The translations under genes and the position numbers were made by a program. The notes beneath the pieces were generated by a model. It did no database searches. It saw only the letters and a program-made list of their open reading frames with translations, and had not been told where the DNA came from. A stretch of DNA of 64,000 bases from Cherax quadricarinatus (Eukaryota; Arthropoda; Malacostraca; Decapoda; Parastacidae), in NCBI RefSeq assembly GCF_038502225.1, contig NC_091311.1:35652084-35716083 (forward strand), in the 5' to 3' direction. The stretch's first letter is position 1; each line of letters starts with the position of its first letter. This document shows, in pieces, positions 33,301 to 47,700 of this stretch.

Positions 33301-36300
33301 AACAGAGGTGGAGGAAAGAAACAGAAGTGCGGAGGAAAGAAACAGAGAGGATGAGGAAAGCAACAGAGGGATAGAGGAAAGAAACAGAGTAGTGGAGGAA
33401 AGAATAAGAGTAGTGGAGGAAAGAAACAGAGATGTGGAGGAAAGAAACAGAGTAGTGGAGGAAAGAAACAGAGAGGCGGATGAAAGAAACAGAGAGGTGG
33501 AGGAATGCAACAGAGGGATGGAAGAAAGAAACAGAGTAGTGGAGGAAAGAAACAGAGTAGTGGAGGAAAGAAACAGAGAGGCAGAGAAAGAAACATAGAG
33601 GTGGGGGAAAGAAACAGAGGGGTGGAGAAAAGAAACAGAGTGGTGGAGGAAAGAAACGGAGTAATGGAGGAAGGAAACACAGAGGTGGATAAAAGGAAGA
33701 AAGAGGTGCAAGAATGAAACAGAGAGATTTAGGAAATAAACAGAGTAGAGGAGCAATGAAACGAGAGGTGGACGAAGGAAACAGAGTAGTGGATGAAGGA
33801 AACAAAGAGTTCGAGTAAAGAAACAGAGAGGTGTAGGAAAGAAACAAAGAAGCGGAGTAAACAAACAGAGAGGTAGAGGAAAATACAGAGGGGTGGAGGA
33901 AAGAAATAGAGAGGCGGAGGAAAGAAACAGAGTAGTGGAGGAAGGAAACAGAGAGGCGGAGGAAAGAAACAGAGAGGCGGAAGAAAGAAATAGAGTAGTG
34001 GATGAAGGATACAGAGAGGAAGAAGAAAGAAACAGAGAGGTGGAGGGAAGAAACAGAGTAGTGGAGGAATTAAACAGAGAGGCGGAGGAAAGAAACAGAG
34101 AGGTGGAGGAAAGAAACAGAGAGGAAGAGGAAGGAAATAGAGTAGTGGAGAAAGGAAACAGAGAGGCGAAGGAAAGAAACAGAGAGGTGGAGGAAAGCAA
34201 CAGATGAATGGAGAAAAGAAACAGAGTAGTGGAGGAAAGAAACAGAGGCGCGGAGAAAGAAACAGAGAGGTGGAGGAAAGAAACAAAGTGGTGCAGGAAA
34301 TGAACATAGTAGTGGAGGAAGGAAACACAAAGGTGGATAAAAGAAACAAAGAGATGCAAGAATGAAACAGAGAGATGGATGAAATAAACAGAGTAGAGGA
34401 GCAATGAAACGAGAGGTGGATGAAGGAAACAAAGAGGTATAGTAAAGAAATAGAGAGGTGTAGGGAAGAAACAAAGAAGCGGAGGAAAGAAACAGAGAGG
34501 AGAAAGAAAAAAAGAGAGTATTGGAGTAAACAAATGGAGAGGTAGAGGAAAAAACAGAGGGGTGGAGGAAAGAAATAGAGAGACGGAGGAAAGAAACAGA
34601 GTAGTGGAGGAAGAAAACAGAGAGGGAGAGGAAAGAAACAGAAAGGTGGAGGGAAGAAACAGAGGGGTGGAGGAAAGAAACAGAGAGGCGGAGGAGAGAA
34701 ACAGAGTAGTGGAAAAAGGAAACAGAGAGGCGGAGTTAAGAAACAGAGGGGTGGAGGAAAGAAACAGAGGGGTGGAGGAAAGAAACAGAGAGGCGAAGGA
34801 AAGAAACAGAGTAGTGGAGGAAGGAAACAGAGAGGCAAAGGAAACAAACAGAGGTGGAGGAAAGAAACAGAAGTGCGGAGGAAAGAAACAGAGAGGATGA
34901 GGAAAGCAACAGAGGGATGGAGGAAAGAAACAGAGTAGTGGAGGAAAGAATAAGAGTAGTGGAGGAAAGAAACAGAGATGTGGAGGAAAGAAACAGAGTA
35001 GTGGAGGAAAGAAACAGGGAGGCGGATGAAAGAAACAGAGAGGTGGAGGAATGCAACAGAGGGATGGAGGAAAGAAACAGAGCAGTGGAGGAAAGAAACA
35101 GAGTAGTGGAGGAAAGAAACAGAGAGGCGGAGAAAGAAACAGAGAGGTGGAGGAAACGAACAGAGGGGTGGAGAAAAGAAACAGAGTGGTGGAGGAAAGA
35201 AACAGAGTAGTGGAGGAAGGAAACAGAGAGGTAGAGGAAAGAAACAGAAAGGTGGAGGAAAGAAACAGAGTAGTGGAGGAAAGAAACAGAGAGGCGGAGG
35301 AGAGAAACAGAGTAGTTGAGGCAAAGAGAGGTGAAACAGAGGGGTGGAGGAGGAGAGGCAGAGGAAACAGAGTAGTGGACGAAGAAACAGACAACGGAGA
35401 GAAACAGTGGACGAAAGAAACAGAGTAGTGGAGGAAATAAACAAAGAGGTGGAGGAAAGAAATAGAGTAGTGAAGGAAAGAAACAAAGAGTTGGAGGAAC
35501 GAAACAGGGAGACAGAGGAAAGAAACAGAGAACAGGAAGAAAGAAAGAGAGAGGAGGAGGAAGGAAACAGAGAGGCTGATGAAAGAAACAGAGTAGTGGA
35601 GGAAAAACAGAAGGCGGAGAAAGAAACAAAGGTGGAGGAGGAAGGAAACAGAGAAGCAGAGAAAAGAAACAGAGTAGTGGAGGAAAGAAACTGAGAGGTG
35701 GAGGAAAGAAACAGAGTAGTGGAGGAAACACACAGAGAGGTGAAGGAAAGAAACAGAGAGGTGGAGGAAAGAAACAGAGCAGTACAGGAAAGAAACAGAG
35801 AGGCGGACGAAAGAAACAGAGTAGTGGAATAAGAAAACACAGAGGCGGAGGAAAGAAACAAAGTGGAGGAAGGAAACAGAAGTGTAGAGGAAAGAAACAG
35901 AGAGGAAGAGGAAGGAAACAGAGTAGTGGAGGAAGGAAACAGAGAGGCAAGGGAAAGAAACAGAGAGGTGGAGGAAAGCAACAGAGGGATGAAGGAAAGA
36001 AACAGAGTAGTGAGAGAAGAAGAGAAAGAAACAGAGAGGTGGAGGAAACAAACAGAGGGGTGGAGGAAAGAAACAGAGTGATGCAGGATATAAACATAGT
36101 AGTGGAGGAAGGAATCACAGAGGTGGATAAAAGAAACAAAGAGGTGCAAGTATGAAACAGAGAGATGAAGGAAATAAACAGAGTAGAGGAGCAATGAAAC
36201 GAGAGGTGGACGAAGGAAACAGAGTAGTGGATGAAGGAAACAAAGAGGTCGAGAAAAAGAAACAGAGAGACGTAGGAAAGAAACAAAGATGCAGAGGAAA

Positions 36301-39300
36301 GAAAATGAGAGATAGAAGAAAAAAAGAGAGTATTGGAGTAAACAAACAGAGAGGTACAGGAAAAAACAGAGGGGCGGAGGAAAGAAACAGAGAGACAGGA
36401 GGAAAGAAACAGAGTAGTGGAGATAGAAAGGAAAAAACAGAGAGGGAGAGCAACAGAGGAAGGAAAGAAACAGAAAGGTGTAGGGAAGAAACAGAGGGGT
36501 GGAGGAAAGAAACAGAGGGGCGGAGGAGAGAAACAGAGTGGTGCAGGAAAGAAACAGAGTAATGGAGGAAGGAAACACAGAGGTGGATAAAAGGAAGAAA
36601 GAGGTGCAAGAATGAAACACAGAGATTTAGGAAATAAACAGAGTAGAGGAGCAATGAAACGAGAGGTGGACGAAGGAAACAGAGTAGTGGATGAAGGAAA
36701 GAAAGAGGTCGATTAAAGAAGCAGAGACGTGTCGCAAAGAAACAAAGAAGCGGAGGAAAGAAACAGAGAGGTGAAAGAAAAAAAGAAAGCATTGGAGTAA
36801 ACAAACAGAGAGATAGAGGAAAATACAGAGGGGTGGAGGAAAGAAATAGAGAGATGGACGAAAGAAACAGAGTAGTGGAGGAAGGAAACAGAGAGGAAGA
36901 GGAAAGAAACAGAAAGGTGGAGGGAAGAAACAGAGGGGTGGAGGAAAGAAACAGACAGGCGGAGGAGAGAAACAGAGTAGTGGAAAAAGGAAACAAGAGA
37001 GTTCAAGGGGTGGAGGAAAGAAACAGAGGGGTGGAGGAAAGAAACAGAGAGGCGAAGGAAAGAAGCAGAGTAGTGGAGGAAGGAAACAGAGAGGTGAAAG
37101 AAAAAAAGAGAGTATTGGAGTAAACAAACAGAGAGGTAGAGGAAAATACAGAGGGGTGGAGGAAAGAAATAGCAGAGAGCGGAGGAAAGAAATAGCGAGG
37201 CGGAAGAAAGAAATAGAGTAGTGGAGGAAGGATACAGAGAGGAAGAAGAAAGAAACAGAGAGGTGGAGGGAAGAAACAGAGTAGTGGAGGAAGGAAACAG
37301 AGAGGCGGAGGAAAGAAACAGAGAGGCGGAAGAAAGAAATAGAGTAGTGGATGAAGGATACAGAGAGGAAGAAGAAAGAAACAGAGAGGTGGAGGGAAGA
37401 AACAGAGTAGTGGAGGAAGGAAACAGAGAGGCGGAGGAAAGAAACAGAGAGGTGGAGGAAAGAAACAGAAGTGTGGAGGAAAGAAACAGAGAGGAAGAGG
37501 AAGGAAACAGAGTAGTGGAGGAAGGAAACAGAGAGGCGAAGGAAAGAAACAGAGAGGTGGAGGAAAGCAACAGAGGGATGGAGGAAAGAAACAGAGTAGT
37601 GGAGGAAAGAATCAGAGTAGTGGAGGAAAGAAACAGAGACGCGGAGAAAGAAACAGAGAGGTGGAGGAAAGAAACAAAGTGGTGCAGGAAATGAACATAG
37701 TAGTGGAGGAAGGAAACACAAAGGTGGATAAAAGAAACAAAGAGATGCAAGAATGAAACAGAGAGATGGAGGAAATAAACAGAGTAGAGGAGCAATGCGA
37801 AGTGAAAGAAACAGAGAGGAAACAGAGAGGTGTAGAAAAAACAAAGAGCGAGTGATATTGGAGTAAACAAACAGAGAGGTAGAGGAAAAAACAGAGGGGT
37901 GGAGGAAAGAAATAGAGAGACGGAGGAAAGAAACAGAGTAGTGGAGGAAGGAAACAGAGAGGGAGAGGAAAGAAACAGAAAGGTGGAGGGAAGAAACAGA
38001 GGGGTGGAGGAAAGAAACAGAGAGGCGGAGGAGAGAAACAGAGTAGTGGAGGAAGGAAATAGAGAGGCGGAGTTAAGAAACAAAGGGGTGCAGGAAAGAA
38101 ACAGGGGTGGAGGAAAGAAACAGAGAGGCGGAGGAAAGAAGCAGAGTAGTGGAGGAAGGAAACAGAGAGGCAGAGGAAACAAACAGAAGTGGAGGAAAGA
38201 AACAGAAGTGTGGAGGAAAGAAACAGAGAGGAAGAGGAAGGAAACGGAGTAGTGGAGGAAGGAAACAGAGAGGCAAAGGAAAGAAACAGAGAGGTGGAGG
38301 AAAGCAACAGAGGGATGGAGGAAAGAAACAGAGTAGTGGAGGAAAGAATCAGAGCAGTGGAGGAAAGAAACAGAGAGGTGGAGGAAAGAAACAGAGAAGC
38401 GGAGGAAGGAAACAGAGAGGCGGAGGAAAGAAACAGAGAGGTGGAGGAAAGCAACAGAGAGATGGAAGAAAGAAACAGAGAAGTGGAGTAAAGTAACAGA
38501 GTAGTGGAGGAAAGAAACAGAGAGGCGGAGAAAGAAACAGAGAGGTGGAGGAAAGAAACAGAGGGGTGGAGGAAAGAAACAGAGTGGTGCAGGAAATAAA
38601 CATAGTAGTGGAGGAAGGAAACACAGAGGTGGATAAAAGGAAGAAAGAGGTGCAAGAATGAAACACAGAGATTTAGGAAATAAACAGAGTAGAGGAGCAA
38701 TGAAACGAGAGGTGGACGAAGGAAACAGAGTAGTGGATGAAGGAAACAAAGAGTTCGAGTAAAGAAACAGAGAGGTGTAGGAAAGAAACAAAGAAGCGGA
38801 GGAAAGAAACAGAGAGGTGAAAGAAAGAAAAAGAGTATTGGAGTAAACAAACAGAGAGGTAGAGTAAAATACAGAGGGGTGGAGGAAAGAAATAGAGAGG
38901 CGGAAGAAAGAAATAGAGTAGTGGATGAAGGATACAGAGAGGAAGAAGAAAGAAACAGAGAGGTGGAGGGAAGAAACAGAGTAGAGGAGGAAAGAAACAG
39001 AGAGGCGGAGGAAAGAAACAGAGAGGTGGAGGAAAGAAACAGAAGTGTGGAGGAAAGAAACAGAGAGGAAGAGGAAGGAAACAGAGTAGATTAGGAAGGA
39101 AACAGAGAGGCGAAGGAAAGAAACAGAGAGGTGGAGTAAAGCAACAGAGGGATGGAGGAAAGAAACAGAGTAGAGGAGGAAAGAATCAGAGTAGTGGAGG
39201 AAAGAAAAAGAGACGCGGAAAAAGAAGCAGAGAGGTGGAGGAAAGAAACAAAGTGGTGCAGGAAATGAACATAGTAGTGGAGGAAGGAAACACAAAGGTG

Positions 39301-39429
39301 GATAAAAGAAACAAAGAGATGCAAGAATGAAACAGAGAGAAGGAGGAAATAAACAGAGTAGAGGAGCAATGAAACGAGAGGTGGATGAAGGAAACAATGA
39401 GGTCGAGTAAAGAAACAGAGAGGTGTAGG

Positions 39430-39645
39430 GAAGAAACAGAGGGGTGGAGGAAAGAAATAGAGAGGCGGAGGAAAGAAACAGAGAGGTGGAAGGAAGAAAC
39501 AGAGGGGTGGAGGAAAGAAATAGAGAGGCGGAGGAAAGAAACAGAGAGGTGGAAGGAAGAAACAGAGGGGTGGAGGAAAGAAATAGAGAGGCGGAGGAAA
39601 GAAACAGAGAGGTGGAAGGAAGAAACAGAGGGGTGGAGGAAAGAA
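39430..39645. repeat. 63-bp higher-order repeat inside the 21-bp field
   Basis: Three 21-bp units (GGTGGAAGGAAGAAACAGAG, then a GGGGTGG unit, then an AATAGAGAGGCGG unit) are repeated three times in a row in the same order. Confidence 0.9.
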
Positions 39646-42600
39646 ACAGAGAGGCGGAAGAGAGAAACAGAGTAGTGGAGGAAGGAAACAGAGAGGCGGA
39701 GGAAAGAAACAGAGAGGTGGAGGAAAGAAACAGAGAGGTGGAAGGAAGAAACAGAGGGGTGGAGGAAAGAAACAGAGAGGCGGAAGAGAGAAACAGAGTA
39801 GTGGAGGAAGGAAACAGAGAGGCGGAGGAAAGAAACAGAGAGGCGGAGGAAAGAAACAGAGAGGTGGAAGGAAGAAACAGAGTAGTGGAGGAAGGAAACA
39901 GAGAGGCGGAGGAAAGAAACAGAGAGGTGGAAGGAAGAAACAGAGGGGTGGAGGAAAGAAACAGAGAGGCGGAAGAGAGAAACAGAGTAGTGGAGGAAGG
40001 AAACAGAGAGGCGGAGGAAAGAAACAGAGAGGTGGAGGAAAGAAACAGAAGTGTGGAGGAAAGAAACAGAGAGGAAGAGGAAGGAAACAGAGTAGTGGAG
40101 GAAGGAAACAGAAAGGCGAAGGAAAGAAACAGAGAGGTGGAGGAAAGCAACAGAGGAATGGAGGAAAGAAACAGAGTAGTGGAGGAAAGAAACAGAGACG
40201 CGGAGAAAGAAACAGAGAGGTGGAGGAAAGAAACAAAGTGGTGCAGGAAATGAACATAGTAGTGGAGGAAGGAAACACAAAGGTGGATAAAAGAAACAAA
40301 CAGATGCAAGAATGAAACAGAGAGATGGAGGAAATAAACAGAGTAGAGGAGCAATGAAACGAGAGGTGGACGAAGGAAACAGAGTAGCGGATGAAGGAAA
40401 CAAAGAGTTCGAGTAAAGAAACAGAGAGGTGTAGGAAAGAAACAAAGAAGCGGAGGAAAGAAACAGAGAGGTGAAAGAAAAAAAGAGAGTATTGGAGTAA
40501 ACAAACAGAGAGGTAGAGGAAAATACAGAGGGGTGGAGGAAAGAAATAGAGTAGTGGATGAAGGATACAGAGAGGAAGAAGAAAGGAACAGAGAGGTGGA
40601 GGGAAGAAACAGAGTAGTGGAGGAATGAAACAGAGAGGCGGAGGAAAGAAACAGAGAGGTGGAGGAAAGAAACAGAAGTGTGGCGGAAAGAAACAGAGAG
40701 GAAGAGGAAGGAAACAGAGTAGTGGAGGAAGGAAACAGAGAGGCGAAGGAAAGAAACAGAGAGATGGAGGAAAGCAACAGAGGAATGGAGGAAAGAAACA
40801 GAGTAATGGAGGAAAGAATCAGAGTAGTGGAGGAAAGAAACAGAGACGCGGAGAAAGAAACAGAGAGGTAAAGGAAAGAAACAAAGTGGTGCAGGAAATG
40901 AACATAGTAGTGGAGGAAGGAAACACAAAGGTGGATAAAAGAAACAAAGAGATGCAAGAATGAAACAGAGAGATGGAGGAAATAAACAGAGTAGAGGAGC
41001 AATGAAACGAGAGGTGGATGAAGGAAACAATGAGGTCGAGTAAAGAAACAGAGAGGTGTAGGAAAGAAACAAAGAAGCGAAGGAAAGAAACTGAGAGGAG
41101 AAAGAAAAAAAGAGAGTATTGGAGTAAACAAATAGAGAGGTAGAGGAAAAAACAGAGGTGTGGAGGAAAGAAATAGAGAGACGGAGGAAAGAAACAGAGT
41201 AGTGGAGGAAGGAAACAGAGAGGGAGAGGAAAGAAACAGAAAGGTGGAGGGAAGAAACAGAGGGGTGGAGGAAAGAAACAGAGAAGCGGAGGAGAGAAAC
41301 AGAGTAGCAGAGGAAGGAAATAGAGAGGCGGAGTTAAGAAACAGAGGGGTGTAGGAAAGAAACAGGGGTGGAGGAAAGAAACAGAGAGGCGGAGGAAAGA
41401 AGCAGAGTAGTGGAGGAAGGAAACAGAGAGGCAGAGGAAACAAACAGAGGTGGAGGAAAGAAACAGAAGTTTGGAGGAAAGAAACAGAGAGGAAGAGGAA
41501 GGAAACGGAGTAGTGGAGGAAGGAAACAGAGAGGCAAAGGAAAGAAACAGAGAGGTGGAGGAAAGCAACAGAGGGATGGAGGAAAGAAACAGAGTAGTGG
41601 AGGAAAGAATCAGAGCAGTGGAGGAAAGAAACAGAGAGGTGGAGGAAAGAAACAGAGAAGCGGAGGAAGAAAACAGAGAGGCGGAGGAAAGAAACAGAGA
41701 GGTGGAGGAAAGCAACAGAGGGATGGAAGAAAGAAACAGAGTAGTGGAGTAAAGTAACAGAGTAGTGGAGGAAAGAAACAGAGAGGCGGAGGAAAGAAAC
41801 AGAGTAGTGGAGGAAGGAAACAGAGAGGGAGAGGAGAGAAACAGAAAGGTGGAGGGAAGAAACAGAGGGGTGGAGGAGAGAAACAGAGAGGCGGAGGAGA
41901 GAAACAGAGTAGTGGAGGAAGGAAACAGAGAGGCGGAGGAAATAAACCGAGGGGTGGAGGAAACAGAGGGGTGGAGGAAATAAACAGAGAGGCGGAGGAA
42001 AGAAACAGAGTAGTGGAGGAAGGAAACAGAGTGGCAGAGGAAACAAACAGAGGTGGAGGAAAGAAACAGAAGTGTGGACTAAAGAAACAGAGAGGAAGAG
42101 GAAGGAAACGGAGTAGTGGAGGAAGGAAACAGAGAGGCAAAGAAAAGAAACAGAGAGGTGGAGGAAAGCAACAGAGGGATGGAGGAAAGAAACAGAGTAG
42201 TGGAGGAAAGAATCAGAGTAGTGAAGGAAAGAAACAGAGAGGTGGAGGAAAAAAACAGAGTAGAGGAGCAATGAAACGAGAGGTGGACGAAGGAAACAGA
42301 GTAGTGGATGAAGGAAACAAAGAGTTCAAGTAAAGAAACAGAGAGGTGTAGGAAAGAAACAAAGAAGCGGAGGAAAGAAACAGAGAGGTGAAAGAAAAAA
42401 AGAGAGTATTGGAGTAAACAAACAGAGAGGTAGAAGAAAATACAGAGAGGCGGAGGAAAGAAACAGAGTAGTGGAGGAAGGAAACAGAGAGGCGGAGGAA
42501 AGAAGCAGAGAGGCGGAAGAAAGAAATAGAGTAGTGGAGGAAGGAAACAGAGAGATAGAGGAAAGAAACAGAGAGGTTGAGGAAAGAAACGGAGGGGTGG

Positions 42601-42959
42601 AGGAAAGAAACAGAGAGGTAGAGGAAATAAACAGAGTAGTGGAGGAAAGAAACAGAGAGGCGAAGGAAAGAAACAGAGAGCTGCAGGAAAGAAACAGATG
42701 GGTGGAGGAAAGAGACAGAGAGGCGAAGGAAAGAAACAGAATAGTGGAGGAAGGAAACAGAGAGGCGGAGGAAAGAAACAGAGAGGTGGAGGAAAGAAAC
42801 AGATGGGTGGAGGAAAGTAACTGAGAGGAAGAGGAAGGAAACAGAGTAGTGGAGGAAGAAAACAGAGAGGCATAGGAAAGAAACACAGAGGTGGAGGAAA
42901 GAAACATAGTAGTGGAGGAAGGAAACAGAGAAGAGGAGGAAAGGAACAGAGAGGTGGAG

Positions 42960-44720
42960 GAAAGAAATAGAGGGATGGGGGGAAACAAACACAGTAGTTC
43001 TGGAAAGAAACAGAGGTGTCGGAAGGAAACAGAGAAGAGGAGGATAGGAGCACAGTAGTGGAGGAAGGAAACAGAGAAGTGGAAGAAAGAAACAGAGAGA
43101 GGGAGGAATGAAACTGAGAGGTGGAGGAAGGAAACAGTAAGGCGGGCGAAAAAAACAGAGTAGTGGATTAGAGAAACAGAGTAGTGGATGAAGGATACAT
43201 AGAGTTGGAGTTTAATTAGGAAACGGAGTAGAGGAATAAAGAAACAGGGAAATGGAGGAAAGAAACAAAGAGGTAGAAAAAAGAAATAAAGTAGTGGAGG
43301 AAAGAAACAGATTAATGGAGAAAAGATACAAAGAGGTACATAAAGTAAACAGAGAGGCAGGTGAAAGTAACAGATTAGTGGAAGAAAGAAACTGAGAGGT
43401 GGAGGAAGGAAACAGAGAGGGGGATGAAAGAAACAAAGTAGTAAAGGAAAGGAACAGAGTAGTGGAGGAAGAAAACAGAGTAGAGGAGGAAAGAAACAGA
43501 GTAGTGGAGGAAAAAGCAAATAGTGAACGAAGGAAACATATAGGCTCAGGAAAGAAACAGAGTGGTGGAGGAAAGAAACTAATAGGTGGAGGAAGGAAAC
43601 AGAGAGGCGCATGAAAGAAACAGAGCAGAGGAAAAAAGAAGCAGAGAGGTGGAGGAAAGAAACAGAGGTGGAGGAAAGAAACAGAGAGGTGGAGGAAGAA
43701 AACAGAGTAGAGGAGGAAAGAAACTGAGAAGTGGAGAAAGAAAACAGACAGGCGGAAGAAAGAAACACAGTAGTGGAGGAAAGAAACAAAGAGGTGGATG
43801 AAAGAAACAGTGTATTGGAGAAAAGATACAAAGAGGTGGAGAAAGGAAACAGAGAGGCAGAGGAAAGAAACAGAGTATTGGAGGAAATAAGCAGAAAAGT
43901 GCAGGAGAAACAGAGAGGTGGAGAAAGGAAACAGAGTAGTGAAGGAAAGAAACACAGTAGTGGAGGAAGGATACAGAGACTCGGAGGAAAGAAACAGACA
44001 GGTGAAGGAAAAAAAGGGTATTGGAGGAAAGAAACAGAGTCGTGGACGAAAGAAACAGAGAGGTGGATGAAAGAAACAGAGTGGTGGACGAAAGAAACAG
44101 AGTGGTGGACGAAAGAAACAGAGAGGTGGATGAAAGAAACAGAGCAGTGGAAGAAAGAAACAGAGAGTAAGAGGAAGGAAACAGAGAAGTGGAGGAAGGA
44201 AAAAGAGAGGTGGAGGAAAGAAACAGAGGGGTGGAGGAAAGAAACACAGAGGTGGAGGAAGTAAACAGAGAGGCAGAGGAAAGAAACAGAGGGATGGAGG
44301 AAAGATACAGAGTACTGAACGAAAGAAACAGAGAGGAAGAGGAAAGTAACACAATAGTGGAGGAAGGATTTAGAGAAGTGGAAGAAAGAAACAGATTAGT
44401 GGAGGAAGGAAACAGAGAGGTGGAGGGAAGAATCAGAGTAGTGGAGGAAAGGAACAGAGAGGTGGAGCAACGAAACGGAGGAGTGCAGGAAGGAAACATA
44501 GACGAAGAGGGAAGAAACAGAGTAGTGGTGGAAGGAAACGGAGAAGTGGAGGAAAGAACCAGAGAAATGGATAAAGGAAACATAGAGCCGGGGGAAAGAA
44601 ACAAAGTAGTAAAGAAACAGAGAGGCAGAAGAAAGAAACAGACAAGTGGTGGAAAGAAACAGAGAGGTGGAGGAAGGAAACATAGAATTGGAGGAAAGAA
44701 ACAGAGTGATGCAGGAAATA
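42960..44720. repeat. large duplicated block, copy 1 (partner 48540-50235)
   Basis: An ordered set of rare variants (GATGGGGGGAAACAAACACA, AGTAGTTCTGGAAAG, GTGTCGGAAGG, GGATTTAGAGAAGTGG, CATAGAATTGGAGG) occurs here and again about 5.6-5.7 kb downstream in the same order, with internal insertions and deletions. The copies share orientation. Confidence 0.85.
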
Positions 44721-47700
44721 AACATAGTAGTGGAGGAAGGAAACACAGAGGTGGATAAAAGAAACAAAGAGGTGCAAGAATGAAACAGATAGATGTAGGA
44801 AATAAACAGAGTAGAGGAGCAATGAAACGAGAGGTGGACGAAGGAAACAGAGTAGTGAATGAAGAAAACAAAGAGGCCGAGTAAAGAAGCAGAGAGGTGT
44901 AGGAAAGAAACAAAGAAGCGGAGGAAAGAAACAGAGAGGTGAAAGAAAAAAACAGAGTATTGGAGTAAACAAATAGAGAGGTAGAGGAAAACATACAGAA
45001 AGGGTAGTGGAGGAAAGAAACTGCGAGGAGGAGGAAAGAAACAGAGACGGCTTAAAGAAACAGAGTAGTGGAGAAAAGAAACAGAGAGGTGAAGGAAGGA
45101 AACAGAGTAGTGAAGGAAAGAAACAGAGTAGTGGAGGAAAGAAAGAGCGTAGTGGAGGAAGGAAACTGAGAGGCGAATGAAAGAAACAGAGTAGTGGAGG
45201 AAAAGAACAGAGAAGTGGAGGAAGGAAACAGAGTAGTGGAGGAAAGAAACAGAGTAGTGGAGGAAGGAAACAGAGTGGCGGTGGAAAGAAACAGAGTAGT
45301 GGAGGAAGGAAACAGAGTGGAGGAGGAAAGAAACAGAGAGGTGAAGCATAAAAAAGAGAGTATTGGACGAGAAAAACAGAGAGGCGGAGGAAAGAAACAG
45401 AGACGTGAAGCAAAAAAAAAAGAGAGTATTGGAGGAAGGAAACAGAGAGGCGGAGGAAAGAAACAGAGAGGTGTAGGAAAGAAACAGAGTAATGAAGAAA
45501 AAAAACACAAGTGGAGGAAGGAAACAGAGTGGTGGAGGAAAGAAACAGAGAGGTGGATGAAAGAAACAGAGCAGTGGAAGAAAGAAAAAGAGAGGAAGAG
45601 GAAGGAAACAGAGTAGTGGATGAAGGAAACATGGAAACAAAGATGTCGAGTAAAGAAACAGAGAGGTGTAGGAAAGAAACAAAGAAGTGGAGGAAAGAAA
45701 CAGAGAGGAGAAAGAAAAAAGGAGAGTATTGGAGTAAACAAACAGAGAGGTAGAGGAAAAAAACAGAGGGGTGGAGGAAAGAAACAGAGAGGCGGAGGAA
45801 AGAAACAGAATAGTGGAGGAAGAGAACAGAGAGGAGGAAGAAAGAAACAGAGAGGCGGAGGAAAGAAACAGTGTAGTGGAGGAAGCAAACAGAGAGGTAG
45901 AGGAAAGAAACAGAGAGGTGGAGGAAAGAAACAGAGGGGTGGAGTAAAGAAACAGAGTGGTGCAGGAAATAAACATAGTAGTGGAGGAAGGAAACACAGA
46001 GGTGGATAAAAGTATGAAAGAGGTGCAAGAATCAAACAGAGAGATGTAGGAAATAAACAGAGTAGAGGAGCAATGAAACGAGAGGTGGATGAAGGAAACA
46101 GGGTAGTGGATGAAGGAAACACAGAGGTCGAGAAAGAAACAGAGAGGTGTAGGAAAGAAACAAAGAAGCGGAGGAAAGAAACAGAGAGGAGAAAGAAAAA
46201 AGAGAGTACTGGAGTAAACAAACAGAAAGATAGAGGAAAAAACAGAGGGGTGGAGAAAAGAAAGAGACAGGCGGAGGAAAGAAACAGAGTAGTGGAGGAA
46301 GGAAACAGAAAGGCGGAGGAAATAAACAGAGAGGCGGAGGAAATAAGCAGAGTAGTGGAGGAAGGAAACAGAGAGGAAGAGGAAAGAAACAGAGAGGTTT
46401 AGGAAAGAAACAGAGGGGTAGAGGAAAGAAACAGAGTAGTGGAAGAAAGAAACAGAGAGGCGGAGGAAAGAAACAGAGGTGGAGGAAAGAAACAGAGGGG
46501 TGGAGAAAAGAAACAGAGAGACGGAGAAAGAAACAGAGAGGTAGAGGAAAGAAACAGAGCAGTCGAGTGAAGAAACAGAGTAGAGGAGGAAAGAAACAGA
46601 GTAGTGGAAAAAAATAGAGAGGTGGAGAAAGGGAACAGAGTATTGGAGGAGAGAAAAAGAGTAGTGGAGGAAGGAAACAGAGAAGCGGAGGAAAGAAACA
46701 GAGAGGTGAAGGAAAAAAAGTGAGTATTGGAGAAAAGAAACAGAGAGGCGTAGGAAAGAAACAGAGAGGTGTAGGAAAGAAACAGAGTTGTGGAGGAAAG
46801 AAACACAGAGGTGGAGGAAGGAAACAGAGTGGTGAAGGAAAGAAACAGAGAGGTTATGAAAGAAACAGAGCAGTGGAAGAAAGAAACAGAGAGGAAGAGG
46901 AAGGGAACAGAGAAGTGGAGGAAAGAAACAGAGAGGCGGAGGAAAGAAACAAAGGGGTGGAGGAAAGAAACAGAAGAGTGGAGGAAAGATACAGAATAGT
47001 GAAGGAAAGAAAGAGAGAGGCTGAGGAAAGAAACAGAGTACTGGAGGAAGGAAACAGAGAGGTGGAGGAAAGAAACAGAGGGGTGGAGGAAAGAAACAGA
47101 GAGGCGAAGGAAAGAAACAGAGTAGTGGAGGAAGGAAACAGAGAGGCGGAGGAAAGAAACAGAGAGGTGGAGAAAAGAAACAGAGTAGTGGAGGAAGGAA
47201 ACAGAGAAGAGGAGGAAAGGAACACAATAGTGGAAAAAGGAGATAGAGAAGTGGAAGAAAGGAACAGAGAGGTGGAGGAAAGAAATAGAGGGATGGGGAG
47301 AAACAAACACAGTAGTTCTGGAAAGAAACAGAGGTGTCGGAAGGAAACAGAGAAGAGGAGGATAGGAACACAGTAGTGGAGGAAGGAAACAGAGAAGTGG
47401 AAGGAAGAAACAGAGAGAGGGAGGAAAGAAACTGAGAGGTGGAGGAAGGAAACAGAGAGGCGGGTGAAAGAAACAGAGTAGTGGATGAAGGATACATAGA
47501 GTTGGAGTTTAATTAGGAAACGGAGTAGAGGAATAAAGAAACAGGGAAATGGAGGAAAGAAACAGATTAATGGAGAAAAGATGCAAAGAGGTACATAAAG
47601 TAAACAGAGAGGAAGAGAAAGGAAACAGAGTAGTGGAGGAAGGAAACAGAGAGGCAAACTAAAGAAACTGAGAGGTGGAAGAAAGCAACAGAGGGATGGA

